A DNA stretch of 64,000 bases from Streptomyces sp. NBC_00878 (GTDB taxonomy: Bacteria > Actinomycetota > Actinomycetes > Streptomycetales > Streptomycetaceae): the NCBI RefSeq assembly GCF_026341515.1, contig NZ_JAPEOK010000001.1, positions 6,882,001-6,946,000 of the forward strand, in the 5' to 3' direction. Shown here piece by piece: positions 25,551-33,952 of the stretch. The position numbers and the translations under genes are program-made. How positions within the stretch are numbered: position 1 is the first letter of the stretch; the number at the start of each line of letters is the position of its first letter. Under the pieces are notes generated by a model. It had not been told where the DNA came from. It ran no database searches and saw only the letters and a list, made by a program, of their open reading frames with translations.

Positions 25551-25930
25551 AGCCACCGCATGCTCCTCTGCCGGGATTCCACGCTGTTGCACGCACCGTC
25601 TGCCCGGCAGGTGGGGTGCGTCAAGGGAGCGCCACAGCCAGTGACCGGATCTGGTTGATGAACTGCCGTGCGATAGTCCGCGTGTCTCCCAACGTCGCGC
25701 CTTCTGGGTTCGCACGGTCTGCCGCCGCGCCCAACGACCAGATCCGCGAACTCTGGGCAGGTTCTGGCGGACAGCTCAGGACGGAGCAGCGGCGTGGGCA
25801 CCAGTTGCTCGTCACCCGGTGGGCCTCGGCTGTCGAGCGTGAGCGCCAGGCTGCCCCGGTCATGACCAAGCGGCCCTCGTTCTCCCACGGGAGAACGAGG
25901 GCCGAGGCCTTGCCGCGTAGGTTGCCACAG
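25551..25930. other. 380-bp stretch without a supportable gene
   Basis: Open frames exist on both strands but none has a convincing start or codon pattern. A minus-strand frame ending LGDTRTIARQFINQIRSLAV (25621 up to about 25869) has some protein-like character and could be a decayed gene. The only firm structure is the hairpin at 25871-25904. Confidence 0.5.
25871..25904 (-). terminator. 16-bp perfect hairpin
   Basis: CGGCCCTCGTTCTCCC (25871-25886) and its exact complement (25889-25904) flank AC. On the minus strand it follows the 43-codon gene by 26 nt and precedes the DUF6879 operon. No U-tract on either side. Confidence 0.7.
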
Positions 25931-26062
25931 TTAATGGCGGCGGCTGGGGTCGAGGCTGGCCGCCAGCGGGGAGGACGGCTGGTCGCCGCCCGAAGGCGCC
26001 CTGTCGCGTCGGCGGGCGAGGGCGTCAGGATCGTCAGCCCGGGGGTTGGAGGGAGTAGTCAT
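25931..26062 (-). CDS. Very small hypothetical gene (43 aa)
   Basis: ATG 26062 has GGAG 8 nt upstream and the frame ends at TAA 25931. The peptide starts MTTPSNPRADDPDALARRRD and ends LAASLDPSRRH, is polar and disordered, and has mostly G/C third positions. A perfect hairpin follows the stop. These signs suggest a real but unrecognised gene at the head of the DUF6879 group; chance remains possible. Confidence 0.4.
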   Translation of the reverse strand: MTTPSNPRADDPDALARRRDRAPSGGDQPSSPLAASLDPSRRH

Positions 26063-26297
26063 CGGGGTAGCTCCGTCGTCGCGGCCGTCAGTGCCCGCGG
26101 CCCTGGCTCACCCCGAGGTCCGGTGGGTCCGGGCTCGCTGTCGGATCCTGGGTGCCCAGTCCCGGCCGACGCCATCGAATCCGTCTACCAGCGGCGGGGT
26201 CTCATCCGTACGAGTGGCAGCCGCAACGTCTCTGCAACCACACGGCCCACGCACGAGTCGTACACCCCACATCCACACCCGCGCCCCTGGGGGACCC

Positions 26298-26714
26298 GTG
26301 AACACCCGCACCGCCGTCGCACTCGCCGCCACGGCACTCCTCGTGCTCGCAGCATGTGAAGCTCAAGACACCAGCCCTCAGATCCCGGCACCAACAACCA
26401 GTCAGGAAAGCACCCCACCGAGGGACTCGGCCCCAAGCGCCACCACCGACCCCAGTGTCGAAGAGGAGCCCTCCGCCGCCGAAGCCGAGACCGCGATGCT
26501 GCCCGACATGACGGGCAAGGTCCTCCAGGCCGCCCAGGACGAAGCCCAAGCCCTCGGTTTCTACAGCCTCACCTCGTCCGACGCCACGGGCCAGGGCCGC
26601 TTCCAGGCTTTCGACCGCAACTGGAAGGTGTGCAGCCAGACCCCGGAGCCAGGCGAACACCCCGTTGACACGACGATCGACTTCGCCACGGTCAAGCTGA
26701 GCGAATCATGCTGA
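26298..26714 (+). CDS. Lipoprotein with PASTA-like domain
   Basis: The protein has 138 residues from GTG 26298, chosen because the signal peptide begins there; longer frames add only low-complexity sequence. The lipobox VLAAC places the lipidated Cys at about residue 19, followed by a Thr/Ser/Pro/Glu tether. The C-terminal domain (about 65-138) reads LPDMTGKVLQAAQDEAQALG and WKVCSQTPEPGEHPVDTTID, the pattern of a single PASTA domain (P-x-x-x-G...A...A, then V..Q.P..G). PASTA units bind peptidoglycan or beta-lactams. Two cysteines could pair. Confidence 0.8.
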   Translation: MNTRTAVALAATALLVLAACEAQDTSPQIPAPTTSQESTPPRDSAPSATTDPSVEEEPSAAEAETAMLPDMTGKVLQAAQDEAQALGFYSLTSSDATGQGRFQAFDRNWKVCSQTPEPGEHPVDTTIDFATVKLSESC

Positions 26715-26948
26715 CGAGCAGCCGGACGGGTCCGTGCACGGCAATTCATTCACCACCGGCGAGGCCTGTCGCCTCCTGGGTTTACGCGAGTAGCGAAGAC
26801 AAAGGCCTCGAACTGCTCGGCCTGCTCCTCGCAGCCGGGCTCTTTCTGAGGCGCTCAAAGATGCTCGCCATGGGCGGAGGCTGGGCCCTGAATCGGGCGT
26901 CTGGGAGGGCCGTGTTGCCCGAATGTTCCCAAAGAGCCGGATGTGACG

Positions 26949-26978
26949 AAGGCCCGACCTGTTTGCAGGTCGGGCCTT
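26949..26978 (-). terminator. Hairpin downstream of tRNA-His
   Basis: AAGGCCCGACCTG (26949-26961), loop TTTG and CAGGTCGGGCCTT (26966-26978) form a perfect 13-bp stem. It lies 11 nt past the tRNA 3' end on the minus strand, and can also serve the lipoprotein gene on the plus strand. Confidence 0.8.
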
Positions 26979-26989
26979 GATCGTTCGAG

Positions 26990-27063
26990 GGTGAGTGACG
27001 GGACTTGAACCCGCGGCATCCTGGACCACAACCAGGTGCTCTACCAGCTGAGCTACACCCACC
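26990..27063 (-). tRNA. tRNA-His (anticodon GTG)
   Basis: On the minus strand the gene starts GGTGGGTGTAGCTCAG, with anticodon arm CCTGG-TTGTGGT-CCAGG and T arm around GGTTCAAGTCCC. The anticodon is GTG. The extra 5' G opposite a C discriminator is the tRNA-His identity feature. CCA is not encoded. It lies 92 bp past the orn stop on the same strand. Confidence 0.95.
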
Positions 27064-27155
27064 ATGACCGGATGGTTCTCCGAGTGGTTCACCGACCGGC
27101 CGAGAAAAAGTGTACAGGGTCCGAAGGGGTGCTCGCGCCCGCGTTTCGGCGGGGG

Positions 27156-27758
27156 CTATCCCGCAGGTAGGACGTGCTTCGAGGCGATGGTGCGGGCCGT
27201 GTCCGAGTCGGGTCCCGGCTGGGGGACGAAGATCGCCTCGCGGTAGTAGCGCAGCTCCGCGATCGATTCGCGGATGTCGGCGAGCGCGCGGTGGTTGCCG
27301 TTCTTCTCCGGGCTGTTGAAGTACGCCCGGGGGTACCAGCGGCGGGCCAGCTCCTTGATCGAGGAGACGTCCACGATGCGGTAGTGGAGGTACTCCTCAA
27401 GCGTCGCCATGTCACGCAGGAGGAAGCCGCGGTCCGTGCCGACCGAGTTTCCGCACAGCGGGGCCTTGCCCGGTTCCTTGACGTGCTCACGGACATAGGC
27501 GAGGACCTGTGCCTCCGCGTCCGCCAGGGTCGTGCCACCGGCCAGCTCGGAGAGCAGGCCGGAGGCCGTGTGCATCTGGCGCACCACGTCCGGCATCGTC
27601 TCCAGCGCGGCGTCCGGCGGGCGGATCACGATGTCCACCCCCTCACCCAGTACGTTCAGCTCCGAATCCGTCACCAGCGCGGCCACCTCGATGAGCGCGT
27701 CGTCCGACAGCGAGAGACCGGTCATCTCGCAGTCGATCCACACCATGCGATCGTTCAT
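27156..27758 (-). CDS. orn: Oligoribonuclease
   Basis: The protein has 200 residues from ATG 27758. DEDDh exonuclease motifs are intact: WIDCEMTGL (D9, E11), [14 protein letters not shown] and [15 protein letters not shown], which supplies the final His and Asp. The enzyme degrades 2-5-nt RNA oligomers and pGpG in the cytoplasm; in Streptomyces its loss impairs development. It lies downstream of adpA on the same strand, as ornA does in S. griseus and S. coelicolor, and a strong hairpin separates them. Confidence 0.95.
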   Translation of the reverse strand: MNDRMVWIDCEMTGLSLSDDALIEVAALVTDSELNVLGEGVDIVIRPPDAALETMPDVVRQMHTASGLLSELAGGTTLADAEAQVLAYVREHVKEPGKAPLCGNSVGTDRGFLLRDMATLEEYLHYRIVDVSSIKELARRWYPRAYFNSPEKNGNHRALADIRESIAELRYYREAIFVPQPGPDSDTARTIASKHVLPAG

Positions 27759-27920
27759 GGGTTCACCCTACGGCCCGCTCCCGCGCCCGGGCAGGCCCGG
27801 GACCTCGGCAGTCCGCACGGAAGTGGGACAGCGCCGAGGGCGGACAGAGTCGAGGGCGGACAGAGTCGAGGGCGGGACCGGGCCGAGCCGCGCCGGTCCC
27901 GAACCGCGCCGGTCCCGAAC

Positions 27921-27959
27921 CGCGCCGGCCCCGGACCGTAACGGTCCGGGGCCGGCGCG
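27921..27959 (-). terminator. 19-bp perfect hairpin after adpA
   Basis: CGCGCCGGCCCCGGACCGT (27921-27939) pairs fully with 27941-27959. It lies 36 nt past the adpA stop and ahead of orn, so adpA is probably terminated here. Between 27835 and 27920 lie short tandem repeats (ACAGAGTCGAGGGCGG, AACCGCGCCGGTCCCG). Confidence 0.8.
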
Positions 27960-27994
27960 CGACGCTGTGGCGCTACCGCGCCGACGGTATGGCG

Positions 27995-29224
27995 CTACGG
28001 CGCGCTCCGCTGGCCCGGCAGGCTCGGGCGGCCAGCCGCGTACATCTCCGCGCCGGTCCGTCCCTCCGTGGAGAGGGACGACGTCGCCGGGCCGACCGCG
28101 TGCGCGGCCGCCGTACGCCGGGTCTGGAACGGCAGGGGCGCCTCCTGCTGAACCTGCGGCGGTGGTGGCGCGCCGGAACCGTCCGAGTCCGTCTGCTTGT
28201 CGCTCTGCGGGCGGCGTGCCCGGTACGCGGCCCGGTACGCGGCGGGCGACGAGCCGAGCTGGCGGCGGAAATGGCCGCGCAGGGCCACCGGGGAGCGGAA
28301 GCCACAACGGCCCGCCACCTCGTCCACCGAGTAGTCGGACGTCTCCAGGAGCCGCTGCGCCTGGAGCACCCGCTGCGTGATCAGCCACTGCAGGGGAGCG
28401 CTCCCGGTGAGCGAGCGGAACCGGCGGTCGAACGTACGCCTGCTCATGTACGCGCGTGCCGCCAGCGTCTCCACGTCGAACTGTTCGTGGAGGTGCTCCA
28501 GCGCCCAGGCGACGACCTCCGCGAGCGGGTCGGCGCCGATCTCCTCTGGTAAAGACCTGTCGAGATAGCGCTCCTGACCGCCGCTGCGGCGGGGCGGGAC
28601 CACCAGGCGACGGGCCAGCGCTCCGGCCGCCTCGTTTCCGTGGTCCGTCCGCACTATGTGCAGGCAGAGATCGATCCCGGCCGCCGTGCCCGCCGACGTG
28701 AGTACGTCGCCGTCGTCCACGAACAGCTCGCGGGGATCGACGTGCACCGACGGATAGCGCTTGGCCAGCGTCGGCGCGTACATCCAGTGTGTCGTCGCGG
28801 GGCGGCCGTCCAGCAGTCCGGCCGCCGCGAGCACGAAGGCGCCGGTGCACAGCCCGACTATGCGGGCACCCTCCTCATGCGCCCGGCGCAGTGCGTCGAG
28901 CGCCTCCTCCGGTGGTGGTGAGGTGATCGACCGCCAGGCCGGCACGACGACCGTGCCTGCCCGGGAGATCGCCTCCAGCCCATTGGGCGCGGTGAGTTCC
29001 AGGCCTCCTGTGGTCCGCAGCGGGCCTTCCTCGCCGGCGCTCACCAACAGTCGGTAGCGCGGCACGCCGGCGTCCTGGCGGTCAATCCCGAACACCGACA
29101 GCGGAATGGAACTCTCGAAGATGGGGCCGCCGCTGAACAGCAGCACCGCGACGATCTCCTTGCGGCGTCGCCCGGAAAGTTTCCGGGCCGCGGCTTCCGG
29201 CGCGGCAGTGGAGTCGTGGCTCAT
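27995..29224 (-). CDS. adpA: AdpA, central developmental regulator (AraC/XylS type)
   Basis: The protein has 409 residues. The N-terminal DJ-1/PfpI-like dimerisation domain (about 20-200) includes VGLCTGAFVLAAAGLLDGRP and TSAGTAAGIDLCLHIV. The C-terminal AraC DNA-binding domain (about 230-335) includes LAARAYMSRRTFDRRF and VDEVAGRCGFRSPVALRGHF. A Gln/Pro-rich tail follows. Leu225, in the linker (RSLPEE), is encoded by TTA (28550-28552), the rare bldA-read codon that makes adpA translation depend on the only UUA tRNA. It controls aerial growth, proteases and antibiotics. The neighbour orn confirms orthology to S. coelicolor adpA/bldH. Confidence 0.96.
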   Translation of the reverse strand: MSHDSTAAPEAAARKLSGRRRKEIVAVLLFSGGPIFESSIPLSVFGIDRQDAGVPRYRLLVSAGEEGPLRTTGGLELTAPNGLEAISRAGTVVVPAWRSITSPPPEEALDALRRAHEEGARIVGLCTGAFVLAAAGLLDGRPATTHWMYAPTLAKRYPSVHVDPRELFVDDGDVLTSAGTAAGIDLCLHIVRTDHGNEAAGALARRLVVPPRRSGGQERYLDRSLPEEIGADPLAEVVAWALEHLHEQFDVETLAARAYMSRRTFDRRFRSLTGSAPLQWLITQRVLQAQRLLETSDYSVDEVAGRCGFRSPVALRGHFRRQLGSSPAAYRAAYRARRPQSDKQTDSDGSGAPPPPQVQQEAPLPFQTRRTAAAHAVGPATSSLSTEGRTGAEMYAAGRPSLPGQRSAP

Positions 29225-29601
29225 ACTGCTAAGCCCCCCTCGGTGGTCGCGGCTCCTCGGTTGTGTCGCTCCTGCACGTTTCCCCTCGGTCCTGCACGAG
29301 TCCCCCGCCGTAAGACGTCAAGATCGAATCTACTGTGTCCCGTGGTGCCGAGGTGGCCAGTTCAGCACTCGGCAGATTGTCGACATGGCAACTTGGCGTG
29401 AAGCATTCGATCACGAAGCGTTGCACTCGTGGGCCGTGCAGGGAAGTGCGCCTCGCCCCCGTGGCCGGTCCCAGTAGGGTGCGGGCACCCTACTGGACCC
29501 TTTCAGTGCAGGTCGAACGGGGGGTGGGGGCCTGGTCGGCCAAGGGGTGCGTGGTGTCGAGAAGTTGGCTGAAAAGCAACGGGCTCGTGCGCGGAAACCG
29601 G
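29225..29601 (-). promoter_or_regulatory. adpA upstream region with AdpA-binding site
   Basis: This 377-bp stretch holds no gene. TGGCCAGTTC at 29354-29363 is an exact match to the AdpA consensus TGGCSNGWWY, about 130 bp upstream of the adpA start, consistent with the known autorepression. A related TGGCAACTTGG lies at 29386. Long upstream regions are typical of adpA, which integrates several regulators. Confidence 0.6.
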
Positions 29602-30069
29602 TCAGTCAACCGGCGTATTTCCACCGGCATGACGACCGCCCCGGTGCGTTTGCGTACCGACCCTGCCGTGCCGCACATGATGCGGTACCGGCTCCTCGGT
29701 ACGCAGCCGCGCCGCGCTCCGCTCGGACCGGTGCAGCCGTGCCACGCCGCGCTCGGACCGGTGCAGTCGTGCCACGCCGCGCTCGGACCGGCGCAGCAGC
29801 ACCCGGCACGCCCCCGTCACCGCGGCCAGGCCGAGGGCCGTGCCGGCGGTGCCCGCCAGAGAGGTTCCGTACCCGACGAGGACGACCGGAACCAGGACGC
29901 AGCTGAAGGCCGCCCAGCGGATCACGTCGCTCGCCGTGTCCTGGGCGGCGGCCCGGGCGGAGGTCGGGGTGGAGGTCGGGGTGGAGGTCGGGGTGGAGGT
30001 CGGGGTGGAAGCCTGGGCGGCGGGTGTCCTGGAGGGGGGCTGGGGTGCGGTCTGGGGTCGTCCGGACAC
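29602..30069 (-). CDS. Small membrane protein with internal tandem repeats
   Basis: The protein has 155 residues from GTG 30069 with GGGAAGAG upstream. A Thr/Pro/Ser N-terminus carries a STPT repeat encoded by a 12-bp tandem array (about 29953-30010). Two hydrophobic segments follow (FSCVLVPVVLVGYGTSLAG and GTALGLAAVTGACRVLL), then an Arg-rich cytoplasmic part with three RSERGVARLH-like repeats from a 33-bp DNA unit (about 29708-29795). Family unknown. Divergent from the universal stress gene. Confidence 0.6.
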   Translation of the reverse strand: MSGRPQTAPQPPSRTPAAQASTPTSTPTSTPTSTPTSARAAAQDTASDVIRWAAFSCVLVPVVLVGYGTSLAGTAGTALGLAAVTGACRVLLRRSERGVARLHRSERGVARLHRSERSAARLRTEEPVPHHVRHGRVGTQTHRGGRHAGGNTPVD

Positions 30070-30505
30070 GGTGGGGCTCTTCCCTGGGGTGATGGCTTAC
30101 CGGGGTTCAACGCGTGTGCGACCCGGCCGGTCACGGGGAGTCTTCCGGGGGGACCCCGGGAGACTCTGGGGGCGTCGAGGGTGGGCTGTCGGCTGAGGGT
30201 GCGTTGTGGTTGGTCGCGCAGTTCCCCGTGCCCCTGGTGGGGCGCCCCCTGTAGGCGCTTTACTGCGGTGGGGCTTCCTATGCTGGGTGAACGCTGTGCA
30301 AACCGCCTGTACGGGGCAGCAACCATTGCGTTACGGGCGCCCTCTCGTGCATGCTCCGGGGAACCCTCCCGCGGCGAGAGCGGGATCTGGGCAGAGGAGG
30401 CGTGCCGCCGTACCCTTGGGGGTATGGGGTTGGGAAGATGATTCCCGGACACAGCTCCGCAGCACCTGTCGTCCTACCCACGAGGATCCGAACGCCGAGA
30501 CACCC
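30070..30505. other. 436-bp region without a gene
   Basis: It contains one copy of the CGCAGTTCCCC-type repeat at about 30212-30243 (with GTGCCCC in place of GCGCCCC) and, further on, the promoter region of the universal stress gene. Long open frames here lack ribosome sites and normal codon use, so I see no coding gene. Confidence 0.5.
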
Positions 30506-31033
30506 ATGGCCGGACACGAATTCTTCGAACCCGCGGACCGCAAGCGCCCTGTCGCCGACCCCACGTCGGCCGAGCCCTTGGCGGCGGAAGAACCACGTCA
30601 GTCCTGCGACCCTGCCTTCAAGCACGGCGTCGTGGTGGGCTTCGACGGCTCCACGTCCAGCGAGCGCGCGCTCGCGTACGCGATCGGGATGGCCTGCCGC
30701 TCCGGCTCGGGCCTGATCATCGTCCACGTCGCGAACCGGCTGCCCACCACGGTGTGGGCGGGCTGTGAACCTCCGGTCTTCGTCGACGTCCCGGATCACC
30801 GCACCGAGGTCCTGGGGCTCGAACTCGCCTGTGCGGAGTATCTGGCCGAGGTCCCCTGGATCCTCGTCGAGCGCGGCGGCGACATCTGCCACGAACTCGA
30901 AGAGGTGGGGCGGGAGTACGAGGCGGACGCGATCGTCGTCGGATCGACCCACGGCATCGTCGGGCGCATCTTCGGCTCCGTCGCCGGCCGGCTCGCGAAA
31001 CGCGCGCAGCGCCCGGTGGTTGTCATCCCCTGA
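30506..31033 (+). CDS. Universal stress protein (UspA family)
   Basis: The protein has 175 residues from ATG 30506; a longer frame upstream is non-coding in composition. A polar N-terminus (1-40) precedes one Usp domain: VVVGFDGSTSSERALAYAIG, and the ATP-binding signature VVGSTHGIVGRIFGSVAGRL, which fits G-x2-G-x9-G(S/T). It ends PVVVIP as usual. The protein probably binds ATP and modulates stress survival. Confidence 0.85.
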   Translation: MAGHEFFEPADRKRPVADPTSAEPLAAEEPRQSCDPAFKHGVVVGFDGSTSSERALAYAIGMACRSGSGLIIVHVANRLPTTVWAGCEPPVFVDVPDHRTEVLGLELACAEYLAEVPWILVERGGDICHELEEVGREYEADAIVVGSTHGIVGRIFGSVAGRLAKRAQRPVVVIP

Positions 31034-31148
31034 CCGATCTCTGATCGGCCGTTGGTTGAACGCCTCCGGTGTTGCCGTTCCGTAACTCCAGGTCGTCCCA
31101 GGTGAGATGAGCCGTGGGGCAGGTCAACTCCCTTTGCGTGTCGGGTAA

Positions 31149-31166
31149 ATCTACTCGCGCGTAGAT
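31149..31166 (+). promoter_or_regulatory. Palindrome upstream of YaaH-family transporter
   Basis: ATCTAC-TCGCGC-GTAGAT has perfect 6-bp arms around a self-complementary-like core. It lies about 70 bp before the start of the transporter gene, where a TetR/GntR-type operator would be expected. Confidence 0.4.
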
Positions 31167-31235
31167 GTGTTTGTGCGTTTGTGAAGGGCATATACCGGTC
31201 ACCGCACAACAGCACATGCATGAAGGGAGCCCGCC

Positions 31236-31805
31236 GTGGACAATGACGTCTCCGCGGGAAGCACCACCTGGACCCTCGGCCACCTCGCGCTCGGACTCAC
31301 CCTGCTGGCCTTCGGCCTCGGTCACACCGAAGTGATCGACGGCGTCACGGCAGCCGACTCCGTCTCTCTCGCCACCTATGTCGGTGGCATCGCACTCTTC
31401 GTCGCCGGCCTCATGGCCTTCCGCGACCGCGACGCGTTCACGGGTACGGCCTTCGCCGGGCTCGGGGCGTTCTGGTTCACCTGGGGCGTCGGGGCCGACG
31501 CTCAGGTCTCCGACAATGCGGCGGGGCTGTTCCTGCTGCTCTTCGCGCTTGTCGCGCTCAGTCTGACGCTGGGGGCGTCCGCCTCGGCTCCGCTCACGCG
31601 GGGGTCGTACGCGCTGTTGTTCGTGGCGATGCTGCTGCTCGCCATCGCGCAGTTCGGTGACTCCGCGGGGCTGGCCAAGGTCGGCGGATGGTTCGCTGTG
31701 GCGGGCGGTCTGGTGGCCTGGTACGCGGCGACGGCCGCGCTGGCGCACTGGCCTACGGCCATGCCGCGACGTGCTGCCGGTCGGGGCGTGACGGCAACCG
31801 GCTAA
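31236..31805 (+). CDS. GPR1/FUN34/YaaH-family acetate/succinate transporter
   Basis: The protein has 189 residues from GTG 31236 with GAAGGGAG upstream. Six membrane helices are visible (for example HLALGLTLLAFGLGHTEVID, TYVGGIALFVAGLMAFRDRD, AGLFLLLFALVALSLTLG). The family, which includes SatP, moves acetate or succinate by proton symport or channel-like flow. The canonical NPAPLGL signature is not obvious at the N-terminus, so this is a divergent member. A canonical terminator follows. Confidence 0.7.
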   Translation: MDNDVSAGSTTWTLGHLALGLTLLAFGLGHTEVIDGVTAADSVSLATYVGGIALFVAGLMAFRDRDAFTGTAFAGLGAFWFTWGVGADAQVSDNAAGLFLLLFALVALSLTLGASASAPLTRGSYALLFVAMLLLAIAQFGDSAGLAKVGGWFAVAGGLVAWYAATAALAHWPTAMPRRAAGRGVTATG

Positions 31806-31845
31806 CTGGCAGCCGGCCGGGGTTTTGGGCGGCCCCGGCGATGAA

Positions 31846-31896
31846 CGGACCCCCGCGTGTCCTGGTGGCAACACGTGGGGGTCCGTCCCCTTTTTT
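31846..31896 (+). terminator. Canonical rho-independent terminator
   Basis: CGGACCCCCGCGTGT (31846-31860) pairs with ACACGTGGGGGTCCG (31871-31885) with one G-U pair, and CCCC then TTTTTT (31891-31896) follows. It ends the transporter transcript and faces glmS. Confidence 0.9.
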
Positions 31897-31981
31897 GCGC
31901 CTAAACCGGCGCCGCTCTCGCGGACCTGGTTGCTCGCCGCAGGGGTTCCTCAATTGTCGCTTCGGTGGGCGGGTGGAATTC

Positions 31982-33799
31982 CTACTCCACTGTTACCGAC
32001 TTGGCGAGGTTGCGCGGCTTGTCGATGTCCCGCCCTAGTGCCAACGCCGTGTGGTAGGCGAGGAGTTGGAGAGGGATGCCCATCAGGATGGGGTCCAGTT
32101 CGTCCTCGTTCTTCGGGACGATGATCGTCTGGTCGGCCTTCTCCTGGTGCTCGTGGGCCACGGCCAGGATCCTGCCGCTGCGGGCCTTGATCTCCTCCAG
32201 GGCCGCGCGGTTCTTCTCCAGCAGGTCGTCGTTCGGGACGATCGCCACGGTCGGCAGCGCGGGCTCGATCAGTGCGAGCGGGCCGTGCTTCAACTCCGAG
32301 GCGGGGTAGGCCTCGGCGTGGATGTACGAGACCTCCTTCAGCTTCAACGAGGCCTCCCGGGCCACCGGATAGCCGCGTACCCGGCCGATGAAGAGCATCG
32401 AGCGCGCCTGAGCGTACTCCTCGGCGAGCTTCTTGATCTCGTCCTCCTGGTCGAGGATCTCCGTGATCTGGCCGGGCAGCTTGCGCAGGCCCTCGATGAT
32501 CCGCTTGCCGTCGGAGACCGACAGGTCACGGGTGCGGCCGAGGTGCAGCGCGAGCAGCGCGAAGGCCACCGTGGTGTTCGTGAAGCACTTGGTGGAGACC
32601 ACGCACACCTCGGGGCCCGCGTGCACGTACATGCCGCCGTCGGCCTCGCGGGCGATGGCCGAACCGACCACGTTCACGATGCCGAGGACCCGCGCGCCCT
32701 TGCGCTTCAGCTCCTGCACGGCCGCCAGGACGTCGTACGTCTCACCGGACTGGGACACCGCCACGTACAGCGTGTCGGGGTCGACGACCGCGTTGCGGTA
32801 GCGGAACTCCGAGGCGGGCTCGGCGTCCGCGGGGATCCGGGCCAGCTCTTCTATCATCTGCGCGCCGATCATGCCCGCGTGGTACGAGGTGCCGCAGCCG
32901 AGGATCTTCACGCGGCGGATCTGGCGCGCCTCGCGGGCGTCCAGGTTCAGGCCGCCGAGGTGCACCGTCGAGAACCGGTCGTCGATCCGGCCGCGCAGCA
33001 CGCGGTCCACGGCGTCGGCCTGCTCGTGGATCTCCTTGTGCATGTACGTGTCGTGGCCGCCCATGTCGTACGAGGCGGCCTCCCACTCCACGGTGGTCGG
33101 CTCGGCGGTCGTGCGCGTGCCCTCGGTCGTGTACGTACGGAAGTCGTCGGCCTTCAGTGTCGCCATCTCGCCGTCGTCCAGCGTGACGACCTGGCGGGTG
33201 TGGGTGACCAGCGCGGCGATGTCGGAGGCGACGAACATCTCCCGCTCGCCGATGCCGAGAACGACCGGGGAGCCGTTGCGGGCCACCACGATGCGGTCCG
33301 CGAAGTCGGCGTGCATCACGGCGATGCCGTACGTGCCCTCGATGACCCGGAGGGTCTCGCGGACCTTGTCCTCCAGCTTCTCGGCCTGGGAGCGGGCGAT
33401 CAGGTGGGTGAGGACCTCGGTGTCGGTCTCGGAGAGGAACTCGACGCCGTCGGCCTCCAGCTTCTTCCGCAGGTCGGAGGCGTTGTCGATGATGCCGTTG
33501 TGGACGACGGCGACCTTGTTGTCGGCCGACATGTGCGGGTGCGCGTTCACGTCGGAGGGGGCGCCGTGGGTGGCCCAGCGGGTGTGGGCGATGCCCGTGG
33601 TGCCGGCGAAGCGCTTGGGGACGCGGGCCTCCAGGTCACGGACGCGGCCCTTGGCCTTGACCATCTTCAGGCCGGCCGTCTTCGGAGACGTCACGACGAT
33701 GCCCGCCGAGTCGTAGCCGCGGTACTCGAGGCGCTGCAGGCCTTCGAGGAGGAGCGGTGCCACATCACGCCTGCCGATGTATCCCACGATTCCGCACAT
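31982..33799 (-). CDS. glmS: Glutamine-fructose-6-phosphate aminotransferase (isomerising)
   Basis: The protein has 605 residues from ATG 33799, the start that exposes the catalytic Cys2 (MCGIVGYIG). The glutaminase domain runs to about residue 240 (ARVPKRFAGTTGIAHTRWAT, HNGIIDNASDLRK). Two SIS domains follow (CGTSYHAGMIGAQMIEELAR; SQSGETYDVLAA), with the C-terminal KPRNLAKSVTVE typical of GlmS. It makes glucosamine-6-phosphate for peptidoglycan. The frame upstream of 33799 is made of an 8-bp repeat and is not part of the protein. It is the second glmS (SCO2789-type) found beside chitin-linked genes in streptomycetes. Confidence 0.95.
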   Translation of the reverse strand: MCGIVGYIGRRDVAPLLLEGLQRLEYRGYDSAGIVVTSPKTAGLKMVKAKGRVRDLEARVPKRFAGTTGIAHTRWATHGAPSDVNAHPHMSADNKVAVVHNGIIDNASDLRKKLEADGVEFLSETDTEVLTHLIARSQAEKLEDKVRETLRVIEGTYGIAVMHADFADRIVVARNGSPVVLGIGEREMFVASDIAALVTHTRQVVTLDDGEMATLKADDFRTYTTEGTRTTAEPTTVEWEAASYDMGGHDTYMHKEIHEQADAVDRVLRGRIDDRFSTVHLGGLNLDAREARQIRRVKILGCGTSYHAGMIGAQMIEELARIPADAEPASEFRYRNAVVDPDTLYVAVSQSGETYDVLAAVQELKRKGARVLGIVNVVGSAIAREADGGMYVHAGPEVCVVSTKCFTNTTVAFALLALHLGRTRDLSVSDGKRIIEGLRKLPGQITEILDQEDEIKKLAEEYAQARSMLFIGRVRGYPVAREASLKLKEVSYIHAEAYPASELKHGPLALIEPALPTVAIVPNDDLLEKNRAALEEIKARSGRILAVAHEHQEKADQTIIVPKNEDELDPILMGIPLQLLAYHTALALGRDIDKPRNLAKSVTVE

Positions 33800-33885
33800 A
33801 CGTTTTTCGAATCCCCTCTGTCTGCCGGCCGCGCTGAAACGGCTCCGTCGCGACCGGCTCTGTCGTTCTGTTCGGCTCTGTCGTG

Positions 33886-33925
33886 CTGTGCATCTGTGCA
33901 TCTGTGCATCTGTGCATCTGGGCAT
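33886..33925 (+). repeat. Five tandem copies of an 8-bp unit upstream of glmS
   Basis: CTGTGCAT repeats five times (the fifth with one change, CTGGGCAT) at 33886-33925, within the 153-bp gap between glmS and the small gene upstream. Repeat number may vary and alter spacing in the glmS leader. Confidence 0.85.
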
Positions 33926-33952
33926 CTGTTCGCCCGGCTTTTCGCCCCGCGG

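Noticed and set aside
25616..26359. Plus-strand 247-residue frame
   Set aside because: No ribosome site, low-complexity composition, covers a hairpin; only the lipoprotein start at 26298 is supported.
26708..26980. Plus-strand 90-residue frame before the tRNA
   Set aside because: Runs through the tRNA terminator hairpin and has no ribosome site.
27768..28850. Minus-strand 360-residue frame in adpA
   Set aside because: Out-of-frame shadow of the adpA DNA-binding domain.
31909..31960. Second PafBC-like site (ATTGTCGCTTCGG near 31955)
   Set aside because: Lacks the AGTG half and a -10 at the right spacing.
31982..33925. Longer GlmS start at 33925
   Set aside because: The extension is encoded by an 8-bp tandem repeat and would bury the catalytic Cys2.
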